Source: Bacteroidota bacterium (GTDB lineage: Bacteria; Bacteroidota; Bacteroidia; Flavobacteriales; Weeksellaceae). Taken from it: a stretch of DNA of 64,000 nt. The notes under the pieces are model-generated. The model worked only from the letters and a program-made list of their open reading frames with translations, ran no database searches and was not told where the DNA came from. A program made the translations under genes and the position numbers. Positions within the stretch are counted from its first letter, which is position 1; every line of letters starts with the position of its first letter. The stretch covers positions 57,060-121,059 of the forward strand of contig JAEXBA010000019.1 in assembly GCA_023457935.1 (NCBI GenBank), read 5' to 3'. Of this stretch, positions 34,745 through 42,376 are shown in pieces.

Positions 34745-35326
34745 ATGAGCGAACTGAAAATCAACGGAAAACTGTATCACAATCCTTTGTTTGTCTTTGC
34801 CATGAAAGCGGAAGCGGGAAGAGAATTCGATGCGGAAAACTGTATTTTTACAGGAATCGGAAAGCTTAATGCGTCGTATTATATCATGAAAGGCATTTCT
34901 GAGAAAAGACCTGATATCGTTGTGAATCTCGGCACTGCAGGAAGTACAGCTTTTTCGAAAGGTGAAATTGTATGCTGTTCAGGATTCTATCAACGCGATA
35001 TGGAAGTTACAGTACTGGGATTTCAGAAGTTTGAAACTCCTTTTTCAGATGAGCCGCCTCTTCTGCGTTATGGAATTGATTTTGAGAATGTTCCGTCCGG
35101 AATCTGCGGATCCGGCGACAGCTTTGAAATGGAACATCAAAATCCTGAATACAATGTTATTGATATGGAAGCTTTTGCATTTGCTAAAATCTGCCAGCGT
35201 GAAAACATTCCTTTTCTGTGTTTGAAATATATTTCGGACGGCGCCAATGATGATGCTGTTTCCGACTGGACATACGAAGTGAAGAAAGCCTCGAAAAAAC
35301 TTTATGAAACTATTTACCGGCAGTAA
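34745..35326 (+). CDS. Nucleosidase / phosphorylase-superfamily protein
   Basis: 193 residues, shorter than typical MTA/SAH nucleosidases of about 230. The glycine-rich FTGIGKLNASY, VVNLGTAGSTAFSKGEI, the ribose-contacting VIDMEAFAFAKIC and the catalytic aspartate region KYISDGAND match the PNP/UDP phosphorylase fold. It may be an adenosylhomocysteine/methylthioadenosine nucleosidase-like enzyme, but the substrate is not shown. No promoter consensus is evident in the 3-base gap after the fabG terminator. Confidence 0.83.
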   Translation: MSELKINGKLYHNPLFVFAMKAEAGREFDAENCIFTGIGKLNASYYIMKGISEKRPDIVVNLGTAGSTAFSKGEIVCCSGFYQRDMEVTVLGFQKFETPFSDEPPLLRYGIDFENVPSGICGSGDSFEMEHQNPEYNVIDMEAFAFAKICQRENIPFLCLKYISDGANDDAVSDWTYEVKKASKKLYETIYRQ

Positions 35327-35373
35327 ACCGACTTGTTGTGTGTTGGTTTGCTGTCGTTATAATGGTTTATAAA

Positions 35374-36414
35374 TCAGTCATTAAACACCTGATTTTCCTG
35401 TTCCTGAACCCGGATAAAAGTGGTTCTTTTCGACAGTTCTCTTAACTCCGAGGCGCCGACATAGGTACAGGTTGAACGCACGCCGCCCAGAATATCTTTT
35501 ACTGTTTCTGCAACTTTACCTTTGTAAGGAACTTTTACTGTTTTTCCTTCAGATGCGCGGTATTCTGCAACGCCTCCGGAATGTTTATCCATAGCTGTTT
35601 TGGAACTCATACCGTAAAACAGGCGGTACATTTTTCCGTGTTCTTCAACCATTTCGCCGCCGCTTTCATCATGTCCGGCAAACATTCCGCCCAGCATTAC
35701 AAAATCGGCACCGCCGCCAAAAGCTTTCGCAACGTCACCCGGAACTTTGCAGCCGCCGTCACCAATGATATGTCCGCCCAAACCATGCGCAGCATCGGCA
35801 CATTCAATAATTGCAGACAGTTGCGGATATCCGACACCGGTTTTAACCCTGGTTGTACACACAGAACCGGGCCCAATTCCCACTTTAATAATGTCGGCTC
35901 CCGCAAGAATCAGTTCTTCAACCATTTCTCCGGTCACAACATTTCCGGCAATGATAGTTTTATCGGGAAAATTATTTCTGATTTTCTTCACGAAGTCCAC
36001 AAAATGTTCGGAATAGCCATTGGCAACGTCGATACACAGAAATTCAATTTTCGGATGTCTGCTTACGATGTTCTTTATCTTTTCTTCGTCCGCGCTGCCT
36101 GTTCCGGTACTTAAACAGATGTACGGATAAATGGATTCCGGCTGCGATTCCAGAAATTCAGTCCATTCCTCTTCAGAATAATGTTTGTGAACGGCAGTAA
36201 TAATTTTCTCTTCTGCAAGAGCAGCCGCCATCTCAAAAGTTCCTACGGTATCCATATTTGCCGCAATTACCGGAACCCCAGTCCAGCTTTTTTTTGAGTT
36301 TCTGAATTTGAAGGTTCGTTCCAGACTGACCTGGGATCTCGACTTCAGTGTTGATCTTTTAGGCCTGAACATCACATCTTTAAAGCCGAGCTTAATATCG
36401 TATTCTATCCGCAT
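35374..36414 (-). CDS. guaC: GMP reductase
   Basis: 346 residues from the ATG at 36414 (MRIEYDIKLGFKDVMFRPKRS); the frame extends 16 codons upstream but the family starts here. The IMPDH-like barrel has GVPVIAANMDTVGTFEMA, KVGIGPGSVCTTR with the catalytic Cys, and GGADFVMLGGMFAGHDES. The ending KRTTFIRVQEQENQVFND is characteristic of GuaC. It converts GMP to IMP with NADPH. It lies 41 bases downstream of a gene for an HD hydrolase, which may act on guanine nucleotides. Confidence 0.96.
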   Translation of the reverse strand: MRIEYDIKLGFKDVMFRPKRSTLKSRSQVSLERTFKFRNSKKSWTGVPVIAANMDTVGTFEMAAALAEEKIITAVHKHYSEEEWTEFLESQPESIYPYICLSTGTGSADEEKIKNIVSRHPKIEFLCIDVANGYSEHFVDFVKKIRNNFPDKTIIAGNVVTGEMVEELILAGADIIKVGIGPGSVCTTRVKTGVGYPQLSAIIECADAAHGLGGHIIGDGGCKVPGDVAKAFGGGADFVMLGGMFAGHDESGGEMVEEHGKMYRLFYGMSSKTAMDKHSGGVAEYRASEGKTVKVPYKGKVAETVKDILGGVRSTCTYVGASELRELSKRTTFIRVQEQENQVFND

Positions 36415-36455
36415 TTTATTTGTTTGAATTAAATGTAAGAAAACTTTGGTTTCAG

Positions 36456-37016
36456 TTAACACTTTTCACGCAGAAGTTTCAAACCGTTCTCTACAACAGA
36501 GACCGCTTCACGGTGAAGTTCAGTATTTCCTTGTGTGAGTTTTCTTAGAATCTGAAGGACCTCACTGAGGTAAACTTTTGCAAACGAAGGATCCTGATCA
36601 ACGATTTCCAGTGTATTATCGATGATATCGGAATATTTGATGGTTTGAGAGTCTGCAGAAGTTTTTTCGAGTCTCTCCAGTTCTTTGCTTTTTCTTGTTC
36701 TCCTGTTGAGCTTAGGAAAATCCTTTTTTACATAGACATCAGAAAGATCCACGACAAGATTTAAGGTTCTTTTTGCCTGTTCTTCACTGAGAACCGTCTG
36801 CAGAAAGGCCAGCATTTCAGATTGAGTAACCGGAGTATCTTCCAGAACATCATGCAGAAGAGCGGCCGCCAGAACTGTTATGTCATCGGTGTAATTACGG
36901 AGTTTGTCCATTACCCGTTTTGGATGAACCATGTAACGGTCGGGCGTATATTTGCGGGTCTGTTCGCCATGCGCAGTATCGCCAAAATCAGTGATTTTTG
37001 CCAGTATTTCTTCCAT
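36456..37016 (-). CDS. HD-domain hydrolase, small-alarmone-hydrolase-like
   Basis: 186 residues. AHGEQTRKYTPDRYMVHPKRV and ALLHDVLEDTPVTQ give the HD-domain metal ligands H31, H55-D56 and acidic E59-D60. The arrangement resembles the hydrolase domain of RelA/SpoT and MESH1-type small alarmone hydrolases. A synthetase domain is absent. If the reading is right it would degrade (p)ppGpp, but other nucleotide substrates fit too. It lies upstream of guaC on the same strand, which points to guanine-nucleotide control by context only. Confidence 0.75.
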   Translation of the reverse strand: MEEILAKITDFGDTAHGEQTRKYTPDRYMVHPKRVMDKLRNYTDDITVLAAALLHDVLEDTPVTQSEMLAFLQTVLSEEQAKRTLNLVVDLSDVYVKKDFPKLNRRTRKSKELERLEKTSADSQTIKYSDIIDNTLEIVDQDPSFAKVYLSEVLQILRKLTQGNTELHREAVSVVENGLKLLREKC

Positions 37017-37071
37017 AAAAGCTGTTTGCTGGAATGCCGCAATTATTATTCCATGAAAAACAAAGATGAAC

Positions 37072-37635
37072 TCAGATCTTCAGAATTCCCCGGAATCCGC
37101 GGGCTGAATAATACGAATCGGCTCCGTTATGATACGTGAAAACGGAATCATATCTGCGGTCGCAAAAAATTGCACCGCCAAGTTTTCTGATGCTTTCCGG
37201 TGTTTTTACCCATGAAGAGGTTTTGAGATCGAATTTTCCCAGTTTCTGAAGCTCGCGGTATTGGTGTTCGTCCAGAATATCTATTCCGAGTTCATCGGCA
37301 AAATCAAGAGCCGTATTTTCAGGTTTATGTTCCTTGCGTTTTTCCCAGGCTTCACGGTCGTAACAGAAACTTCTGCGCCCTTTTGGACTTTCCGGAGAAC
37401 AGTCGATGAAACAAAGTTCCTTTGATTTTTTGTCAAAAACGATGACATCAGGCTCGCCGCCACTTTCTTCCATTTTTAGCAGAACTTCCAGTTTTGCATC
37501 AGATTTTGCCAGTGCATTTTCAACATCTTCCCACTTGATATTTTCATGGCGCGGCATATTTTCAAAAAACCTTTTTTGAAGTGTTTTGATGAGATTTTCT
37601 CTGATTTCTGATGAAATTTTGCCTGATTTTGCCAT
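37072..37635 (-). CDS. DUF4256 family protein
   Basis: 187 residues. The sequence matches my memory of the DUF4256 family: ENLIKTLQKRFFENMPRHENIKW near the start, MEESGGEPDVIVFD, CFIDCSPESPKGRRSFCYD and the C-terminal CDRRYDSVFTYHNGADSYYSARGFRG. Conserved Cys, Asp, Arg and Tyr residues suggest an enzyme, but no function is known. It starts 13 bases after the surE stop codon, so surE, DUF4256, HD hydrolase and guaC form one minus-strand series. Confidence 0.85.
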   Translation of the reverse strand: MAKSGKISSEIRENLIKTLQKRFFENMPRHENIKWEDVENALAKSDAKLEVLLKMEESGGEPDVIVFDKKSKELCFIDCSPESPKGRRSFCYDREAWEKRKEHKPENTALDFADELGIDILDEHQYRELQKLGKFDLKTSSWVKTPESIRKLGGAIFCDRRYDSVFTYHNGADSYYSARGFRGILKI

Positions 37636-37648
37636 TTTTCGAAACTTT

Positions 37649-38416
37649 TTAGGAATTCAGGACGCTGCCAATCTGCTGAAGATATTCATGAGCAGTAAGA
37701 TCAAATTTAACCGGAACTACCGAAATGTAACCTTCGCCCAGGGCCACTTCGTCTGCATCTTTACCTTCATCCATATTGTTAAAGTAACCGGTAAGCCAGT
37801 AATATTTTTTTCCGTGGGGATTAACGCGTTCGTCAAAACTTTCTTCCCACTTGGCATTCGCCTGTCTGCAGACGCGGATTCCCTTTATTTCACTACTGCT
37901 CAGTTTCGGAATGTTTACATTCAATACAACGCCCTTCGGTAGAGGACTGGCCAGCGTTTTTGTAACAATCTGCTGAATGTATTCTTTTGCCTGCGTAAAA
38001 TCGGCATCCCAACTGAAATCCAGCAAAGAAAATCCAATGGCCTGAAGTCCTTCAACTCCGGCTTCGACAGCTGCAGACATCGTTCCCGAATAAATGACAT
38101 TTATTGAAGAATTTGCCCCGTGATTAATTCCCGACACAACGATATCCGGTTTTCTTGTAAGAATTTTGTCCAGCGCAAATTTAACACAGTCCACCGGAGT
38201 TCCGCTTAAAGAATAATCTTTCTGAGGGCCATCCAGGCTGATTTCTTCAAAAGTAAGAGTGGAATTGATGGTGATAGCGTGTCCTTTACCGCTTTGTGGC
38301 GAATTCGGAGCAACAACTACCACTTCACCAAGTTCGTTCATAAATTCTACAAGGTTACGGATTCCCGGCGCCGTAATTCCGTCGTCATTGGTAACCAAAA
38401 TAAGAGGTTTCTGCAT
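37649..38416 (-). CDS. surE: SurE 5'/3'-nucleotidase
   Basis: 255 residues. LVTNDDGITAPGIRNLVEF supplies the acidic metal ligands, VVVAPNSPQSGKGHAIT the Ser/Asn site, and SGTPVDCVKFAL, VVSGINHGANSSINVIYSGT follow; this is the complete SurE set. It dephosphorylates nucleoside monophosphates and is induced in stationary phase in other bacteria. It heads the minus-strand series, and diverges from prc. Confidence 0.95.
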   Translation of the reverse strand: MQKPLILVTNDDGITAPGIRNLVEFMNELGEVVVVAPNSPQSGKGHAITINSTLTFEEISLDGPQKDYSLSGTPVDCVKFALDKILTRKPDIVVSGINHGANSSINVIYSGTMSAAVEAGVEGLQAIGFSLLDFSWDADFTQAKEYIQQIVTKTLASPLPKGVVLNVNIPKLSSSEIKGIRVCRQANAKWEESFDERVNPHGKKYYWLTGYFNNMDEGKDADEVALGEGYISVVPVKFDLTAHEYLQQIGSVLNS

Positions 38417-38478
38417 TATCTGTCGTCTTTTTTGTCAAAATTAATCAAAATTTGCTCTTTTAATTGTAAATAAGGTAT

Positions 38479-38486
38479 TAAATTTG
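38479..38486 (+). promoter_or_regulatory. Candidate -7 box (TAAATTTG) upstream of prc
   Basis: An exact TAnnTTTG match 69 bases before the prc ATG. The nearest TTG upstream (38452-38454) is 24 bases away, at the long end of the usual spacing. Confidence 0.45.
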
Positions 38487-38555
38487 ATTCCCTTTACAGC
38501 TGCCGTAACAATCAGCAGATTTTAACAACAAATTGTAATAATTCCTAATTTGAAT

Positions 38556-40676
38556 ATGTTTAAGAAATTTAAACTCAATAAAATTTTTATGTTCATTCCT
38601 CTGTTGAGTATGATGTTTTGCTTCAATGCTCCGCAGAATGACGATGAAAAAATGCAGACGATAATGGTTAGCGTGAAGAATACGCTTTCCTATCTGCATT
38701 ACAGCCCGAAACCTATTAATGATGCTTATTCCAAAGACGTTTACGCAAAGTATTTTGAAATGGTAGATGCCGGTAAAAGATACTTTCTTCAAAGCGACAT
38801 GAACGAGTTCGCGAAACATGAAACACGGCTTGATGATTATCTGAATCAGGGAAATCTTACTTTCTACAAACTTACCGTTGACCGTTTGTACCAAAGGGTA
38901 GACGAAGTGGATAAAATCACGAAGGATATTTTCAGCAAACCCATCAACCTTGATGAAGACGAAACCATTATTCTGGAGCCGAAAGTGCGTAAAGTGCCGG
39001 TAACAAAAGAAGATCAGTACAACGAATGGAAAAGATTCATCAAGTACAATATCCTTCAGGAAATGGAATCGCTGAACGCCAAGGAAGAAACGCAGAAAGC
39101 GAAAAAGGATTCGGTAATCAAAAATAAACTTAAGGACACCATTAAACTGAATGTCCTGACACTGGAAGAAAAGAAAATAAAAGCAACCGATGAGGTTAAA
39201 GATCTTTTGGGTGAAACCTTCACAAGATTCAAAAAGAGAAAGAAAATGGACTGGTTTACGGTGTATATGAATGCCTATACCGAAGTTTTTGATCCTCACA
39301 CGAGCTATTTTTCGCCGCGCGACAAGGAAGATTTTGATGTGAACTTTACCGGAAAGGTTATCGGTATCGGCGCCATCATTCAGGAAAAGAAAGGCAACAT
39401 TTATCTTGGAGCTTTAACGGTTGGCGCACCGGCATGGAAATCAAAACAGCTTTCAGAAGGCGACAAAATTCTTAAAGTGAAATCAAAACCGAACCAGGAA
39501 GCCGTAAATGTAGTGGGAATGCTTTCCGATGAAGCCGTACGTTTAATCCGCGGTGAAGAAGGAACGCCGGTTACCCTCACGGTTGAGAAAAAGGACAAAA
39601 CTATTAAGGAAGTTACCATGATCCGTGAAGAAGTGGCGATGGAAGACACCTATGCAAGAAGTATCGTCATCAATGCAACCAACGGTAAAAAATACGGATT
39701 TATCAATCTGCCGAGTTTCAATGCTGAGTTTGAAAAAACCAACGGCCGTAATGCTTCCGATGACATCAAGAATGAACTTCTTAAACTGAAAACTCAGAAT
39801 ATCGACGGTGTTATTCTTGACCTTAGAAACAATGGCGGCGGCTCACTTACTGAAGTTGGTGATATCATGGGACTTTTCATGAATGCAGGCCCTTATGTTC
39901 AGGTAAAGGACAGCAACGGTAAAATTCAGACACTGAAAAATAAATCCAACAGTCCGGTATGGACTGGCCCACTGGTGATTATGCAGAATGAACTTTCAGC
40001 ATCAGCTTCAGAAATTCTGGCCGGTGCAATGCAGGATTACGGAAGAGCCGTTGTAATCGGCTCACCGCAGTCTTTTGGTAAAGGAACCGTTCAGACTTTT
40101 GTAGATTTAAACAGGTTTCTAAGCACAAGCGATGATTTCGGATCACTGAAACTTACCATCCAGAAATTTTACAGAATCACCGGAGAATCTACACAGAGAA
40201 AAGGGATTGTTTCGGACCTTGAAATGAAGGATTATTTCACCTATTCGGACATCGGGGAACGTTATGATGAATTTGCTCTTGCCTGGGACAAAATCCAGCC
40301 TGTTGCTTTTCAGAAAGCCAATTGTTTTGATGTTTCGGCACTGGAAGCAAAATCAAAAACCAGAATGGCCGGTAACCAGGGTTATCAGTTGCTGCAGGAA
40401 GCCGCACAGTGGAAAGAAAACCTGAATAAAGAAGAAAGTATAACGCTGAACCAGAACAAATTTTTCGAACTGATGAAACAGCGCAAGGCACAGATTAAAA
40501 AATTCGACGGTATTGAAAAATACAACAACGGCCTGAAGTTTTCACTTTATCCACAGGATTTAGCCCGTGAAAAAACAGACGAAGGCTTTAAGAAAAAAAA
40601 TGAAGTCTGGCTGAAATCGCTGACCCGTGATGTCTATCTTCAGGAAGCAGTGAATATCGTTTCCGAAATGAAGTAA
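38556..40676 (+). CDS. prc: Tail-specific (carboxy-terminal processing) protease Prc, S41 family
   Basis: 706 residues from the ATG at 38556; an in-frame TTG two codons earlier is not needed. A signal segment (KIFMFIPLLSMMFCF) is followed by a helical N-terminal domain, a PDZ domain (about 245-335), and the S41 core with the serine in ELSASASEILAGA and the lysine in GSPQSFGKGTVQTF. A C-terminal Prc-type extension (DUF3340-like) is present. This periplasmic protease removes proteins by their C-terminal sequence. A terminator follows directly. Confidence 0.93.
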   Translation: MFKKFKLNKIFMFIPLLSMMFCFNAPQNDDEKMQTIMVSVKNTLSYLHYSPKPINDAYSKDVYAKYFEMVDAGKRYFLQSDMNEFAKHETRLDDYLNQGNLTFYKLTVDRLYQRVDEVDKITKDIFSKPINLDEDETIILEPKVRKVPVTKEDQYNEWKRFIKYNILQEMESLNAKEETQKAKKDSVIKNKLKDTIKLNVLTLEEKKIKATDEVKDLLGETFTRFKKRKKMDWFTVYMNAYTEVFDPHTSYFSPRDKEDFDVNFTGKVIGIGAIIQEKKGNIYLGALTVGAPAWKSKQLSEGDKILKVKSKPNQEAVNVVGMLSDEAVRLIRGEEGTPVTLTVEKKDKTIKEVTMIREEVAMEDTYARSIVINATNGKKYGFINLPSFNAEFEKTNGRNASDDIKNELLKLKTQNIDGVILDLRNNGGGSLTEVGDIMGLFMNAGPYVQVKDSNGKIQTLKNKSNSPVWTGPLVIMQNELSASASEILAGAMQDYGRAVVIGSPQSFGKGTVQTFVDLNRFLSTSDDFGSLKLTIQKFYRITGESTQRKGIVSDLEMKDYFTYSDIGERYDEFALAWDKIQPVAFQKANCFDVSALEAKSKTRMAGNQGYQLLQEAAQWKENLNKEESITLNQNKFFELMKQRKAQIKKFDGIEKYNNGLKFSLYPQDLAREKTDEGFKKKNEVWLKSLTRDVYLQEAVNIVSEMK

Positions 40677-40696
40677 ACAGAATTTAATAACAACAG

Positions 40697-40740
40697 CACC
40701 GGAAATGGTTTAATTTTTGCCTTTTCTCCGGTGTTTTTTT
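40697..40740 (+). terminator. prc terminator
   Basis: A CACCGGA / TCCGGTG stem with a 23-base internal segment is followed by seven Ts. The next gene starts 10 bases later. Confidence 0.75.
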
Positions 40741-40750
40741 ATGCAGTTTT

Positions 40751-41653
40751 ATGAATGATGATGTTAAGAAGCTTACCGATGAAGTAAGCATGACGTTCAA
40801 GGATATACTCGAGTATAAGATTTTTACACTGGGAAAATACACACTTACGGTGTATGAAGTTGCGGGTGCCACGATTTTGATTCTTTTGGGTTATTTCGCG
40901 GTTTACATCATCAAAAAGCTCGTTTACCGTTCCGATCGTCTTGATGTAGGGAAAAAATTTGCTTTTTCACAGATTCTGAAATACCTCATCTTTATCATCA
41001 CATTCTTTCTGGTGATGCGGACCTTAGGCGTGAATATTTCACCGCTTTTGGTAGGTTCCGGAGCAATTCTGGTCGGGATTGGACTTGGTTTGCAGAACCT
41101 TTTTCTGGACTTTATTTCCGGAATTATCATTCTGATTGACCGTACGGTTCGTGTTGGAGATGTAATTGATGTGGACGGAACAGTAGGGCAGGTGGAGGAA
41201 ATTCAGATGCGGACGACAACCGTTCAGACCCGCGACAACAAGAGTATTATCTTTCCGAATGCAATGCTTACCAAAGACCGCCTTGTGAACTTTTCGCATA
41301 ACGACAACCGCGCGGCTTTTGACATCGATGTTGGCGTGCATTATGATACTGATGTGGATATCGCGGAAAAAATTATGATTGAAGCGGCTCTGCAGCACAC
41401 CGATGTGTTAAAAGATCCTGCACCGCATGTCCGTCTTGAAGAATTTGCAGACAGTGCGCTAGTTCTGAAGATGTTTTATCACTCCGAAAACCTGTTCCGT
41501 TCACCAAGAGTAAAATCAGATATCAGGAAAGACATTCTTAAAAAATTCCGCGAAAACGGCATCAACATTCCTTATCCGATCCGGACCTTGGAATTTCCTG
41601 CGGTTTCCGGCGAAACGGAGCAAAAAGAAAATGCCTCACAAAAAGAATCGTAA
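40751..41653 (+). CDS. MscS-type mechanosensitive channel
   Basis: 300 residues. One or two membrane helices near residues 36-57 and 74-92 precede the pore-lining helix LLVGSGAILVGIGLGLQNLFLDFISGIIIL. The beta domain has DRTVRVGDVIDVDGTVGQVEEIQMRTT and PNAMLTKDRLVNFSHND. A C-terminal alpha/beta domain follows and the end is Lys/Glu-rich. It opens under membrane tension to release solutes. It is transcribed after the prc terminator; a weak AATGCCT/AGGCATT inverted repeat spans its stop codon. Confidence 0.93.
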   Translation: MNDDVKKLTDEVSMTFKDILEYKIFTLGKYTLTVYEVAGATILILLGYFAVYIIKKLVYRSDRLDVGKKFAFSQILKYLIFIITFFLVMRTLGVNISPLLVGSGAILVGIGLGLQNLFLDFISGIIILIDRTVRVGDVIDVDGTVGQVEEIQMRTTTVQTRDNKSIIFPNAMLTKDRLVNFSHNDNRAAFDIDVGVHYDTDVDIAEKIMIEAALQHTDVLKDPAPHVRLEEFADSALVLKMFYHSENLFRSPRVKSDIRKDILKKFRENGINIPYPIRTLEFPAVSGETEQKENASQKES

Positions 41654-41679
41654 GGCATTCTGAAAATATTTAAAGTTTA

Positions 41680-42183
41680 TTATCTGATTTCTACACAACC
41701 AACTCTTCCGCCGGCATTCCCGGTAGGCTGAGTGGTAAAATCATCAGCTTTAGCATGTACCACAATTGATTTTCCGATGAGGTTTTTGCTTTGGTCTGAA
41801 CATCCAAGACACCATCGGTCTGTTTTGAAAACCAAACGGGCGGTTCCGTTTCTGTCTGCGTTAAGGTTTCCGATGTCGCCCATGTGATGCGCGCCGGCAC
41901 CCCATTTTCCATGATCCTCAGTGGTTGGGTTCCAGTGTCCGCCTGCCGAGCTTGCATCATTGGCAGAGCAGTCGCCTTTTTCGTGAATGTGTACCGCATG
42001 AGGGCCGGGAGTAAGTTTGTAAACGTTCATATCCAGCTCCACATTTCCTGATTTCTCAGTCAGTTTAGCCGTTCCCTGCGTCTCAGTTCCGCTCTTAGAG
42101 AGCACTGCATAAGTTTTTGTGGTTCCGCAGGAAACTGCTACTGCAGCTCCGCATCCCAGAAGTAATAATTTTGAAATGTTCAT
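41680..42183 (-). CDS. sodC: Cu/Zn superoxide dismutase, lipoprotein form
   Basis: 167 residues from the ATG at 42183; a longer frame adds eight residues before the signal peptide. The lipobox AVSC (Cys19) indicates a membrane lipoprotein. Copper and zinc ligands are in HAVHIHEKGDC, AGGHWNP, AHHMGDIGN and SIVVHAKADD; the active-site Arg is in GNAGGRVGC. The electrostatic and disulfide residues are those expected. It detoxifies superoxide in the periplasm. It is a single gene. Confidence 0.94.
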   Translation of the reverse strand: MNISKLLLLGCGAAVAVSCGTTKTYAVLSKSGTETQGTAKLTEKSGNVELDMNVYKLTPGPHAVHIHEKGDCSANDASSAGGHWNPTTEDHGKWGAGAHHMGDIGNLNADRNGTARLVFKTDRWCLGCSDQSKNLIGKSIVVHAKADDFTTQPTGNAGGRVGCVEIR

Positions 42184-42376
42184 TGTATTGCATTTTTCGG
42201 ATTTCAATATATAAAATTACGACAATTATACAGCGCCGGAAAATTTTGATGTCTAAAATGAAATAATTCCGGAAAATCCTGCAAAACGGTCCGTTCAGGT
42301 TAAATTAATGGCGGTTCAGTATTTTATTTTACCGGATTGGGCAGAAAGGTTCTAAATTCGCTAAAAAATTAAAACG

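Noticed and set aside
35581..36114. 177-residue frame opposite guaC
   Set aside because: It overlaps the conserved GMP reductase core and shows no coherent domain.
38478..39299. 273-residue open frame on the minus strand opposite the start of prc
   Set aside because: It lies inside the plus-strand prc gene, is rich in Phe/Ile/His as expected for the complement of Lys/Glu/Asp codons, and has no domain or promoter of its own.
40547..40555. Perfect TTATCCACA in prc
   Set aside because: A lone DnaA-box match in coding sequence with no cluster around it; expected by chance in AT-rich DNA.
41630..41659. AATGCCT/AGGCATT repeat around the mscS stop as a terminator
   Set aside because: The stem is short, the loop long and no T-run follows; noted under mscS but not called.
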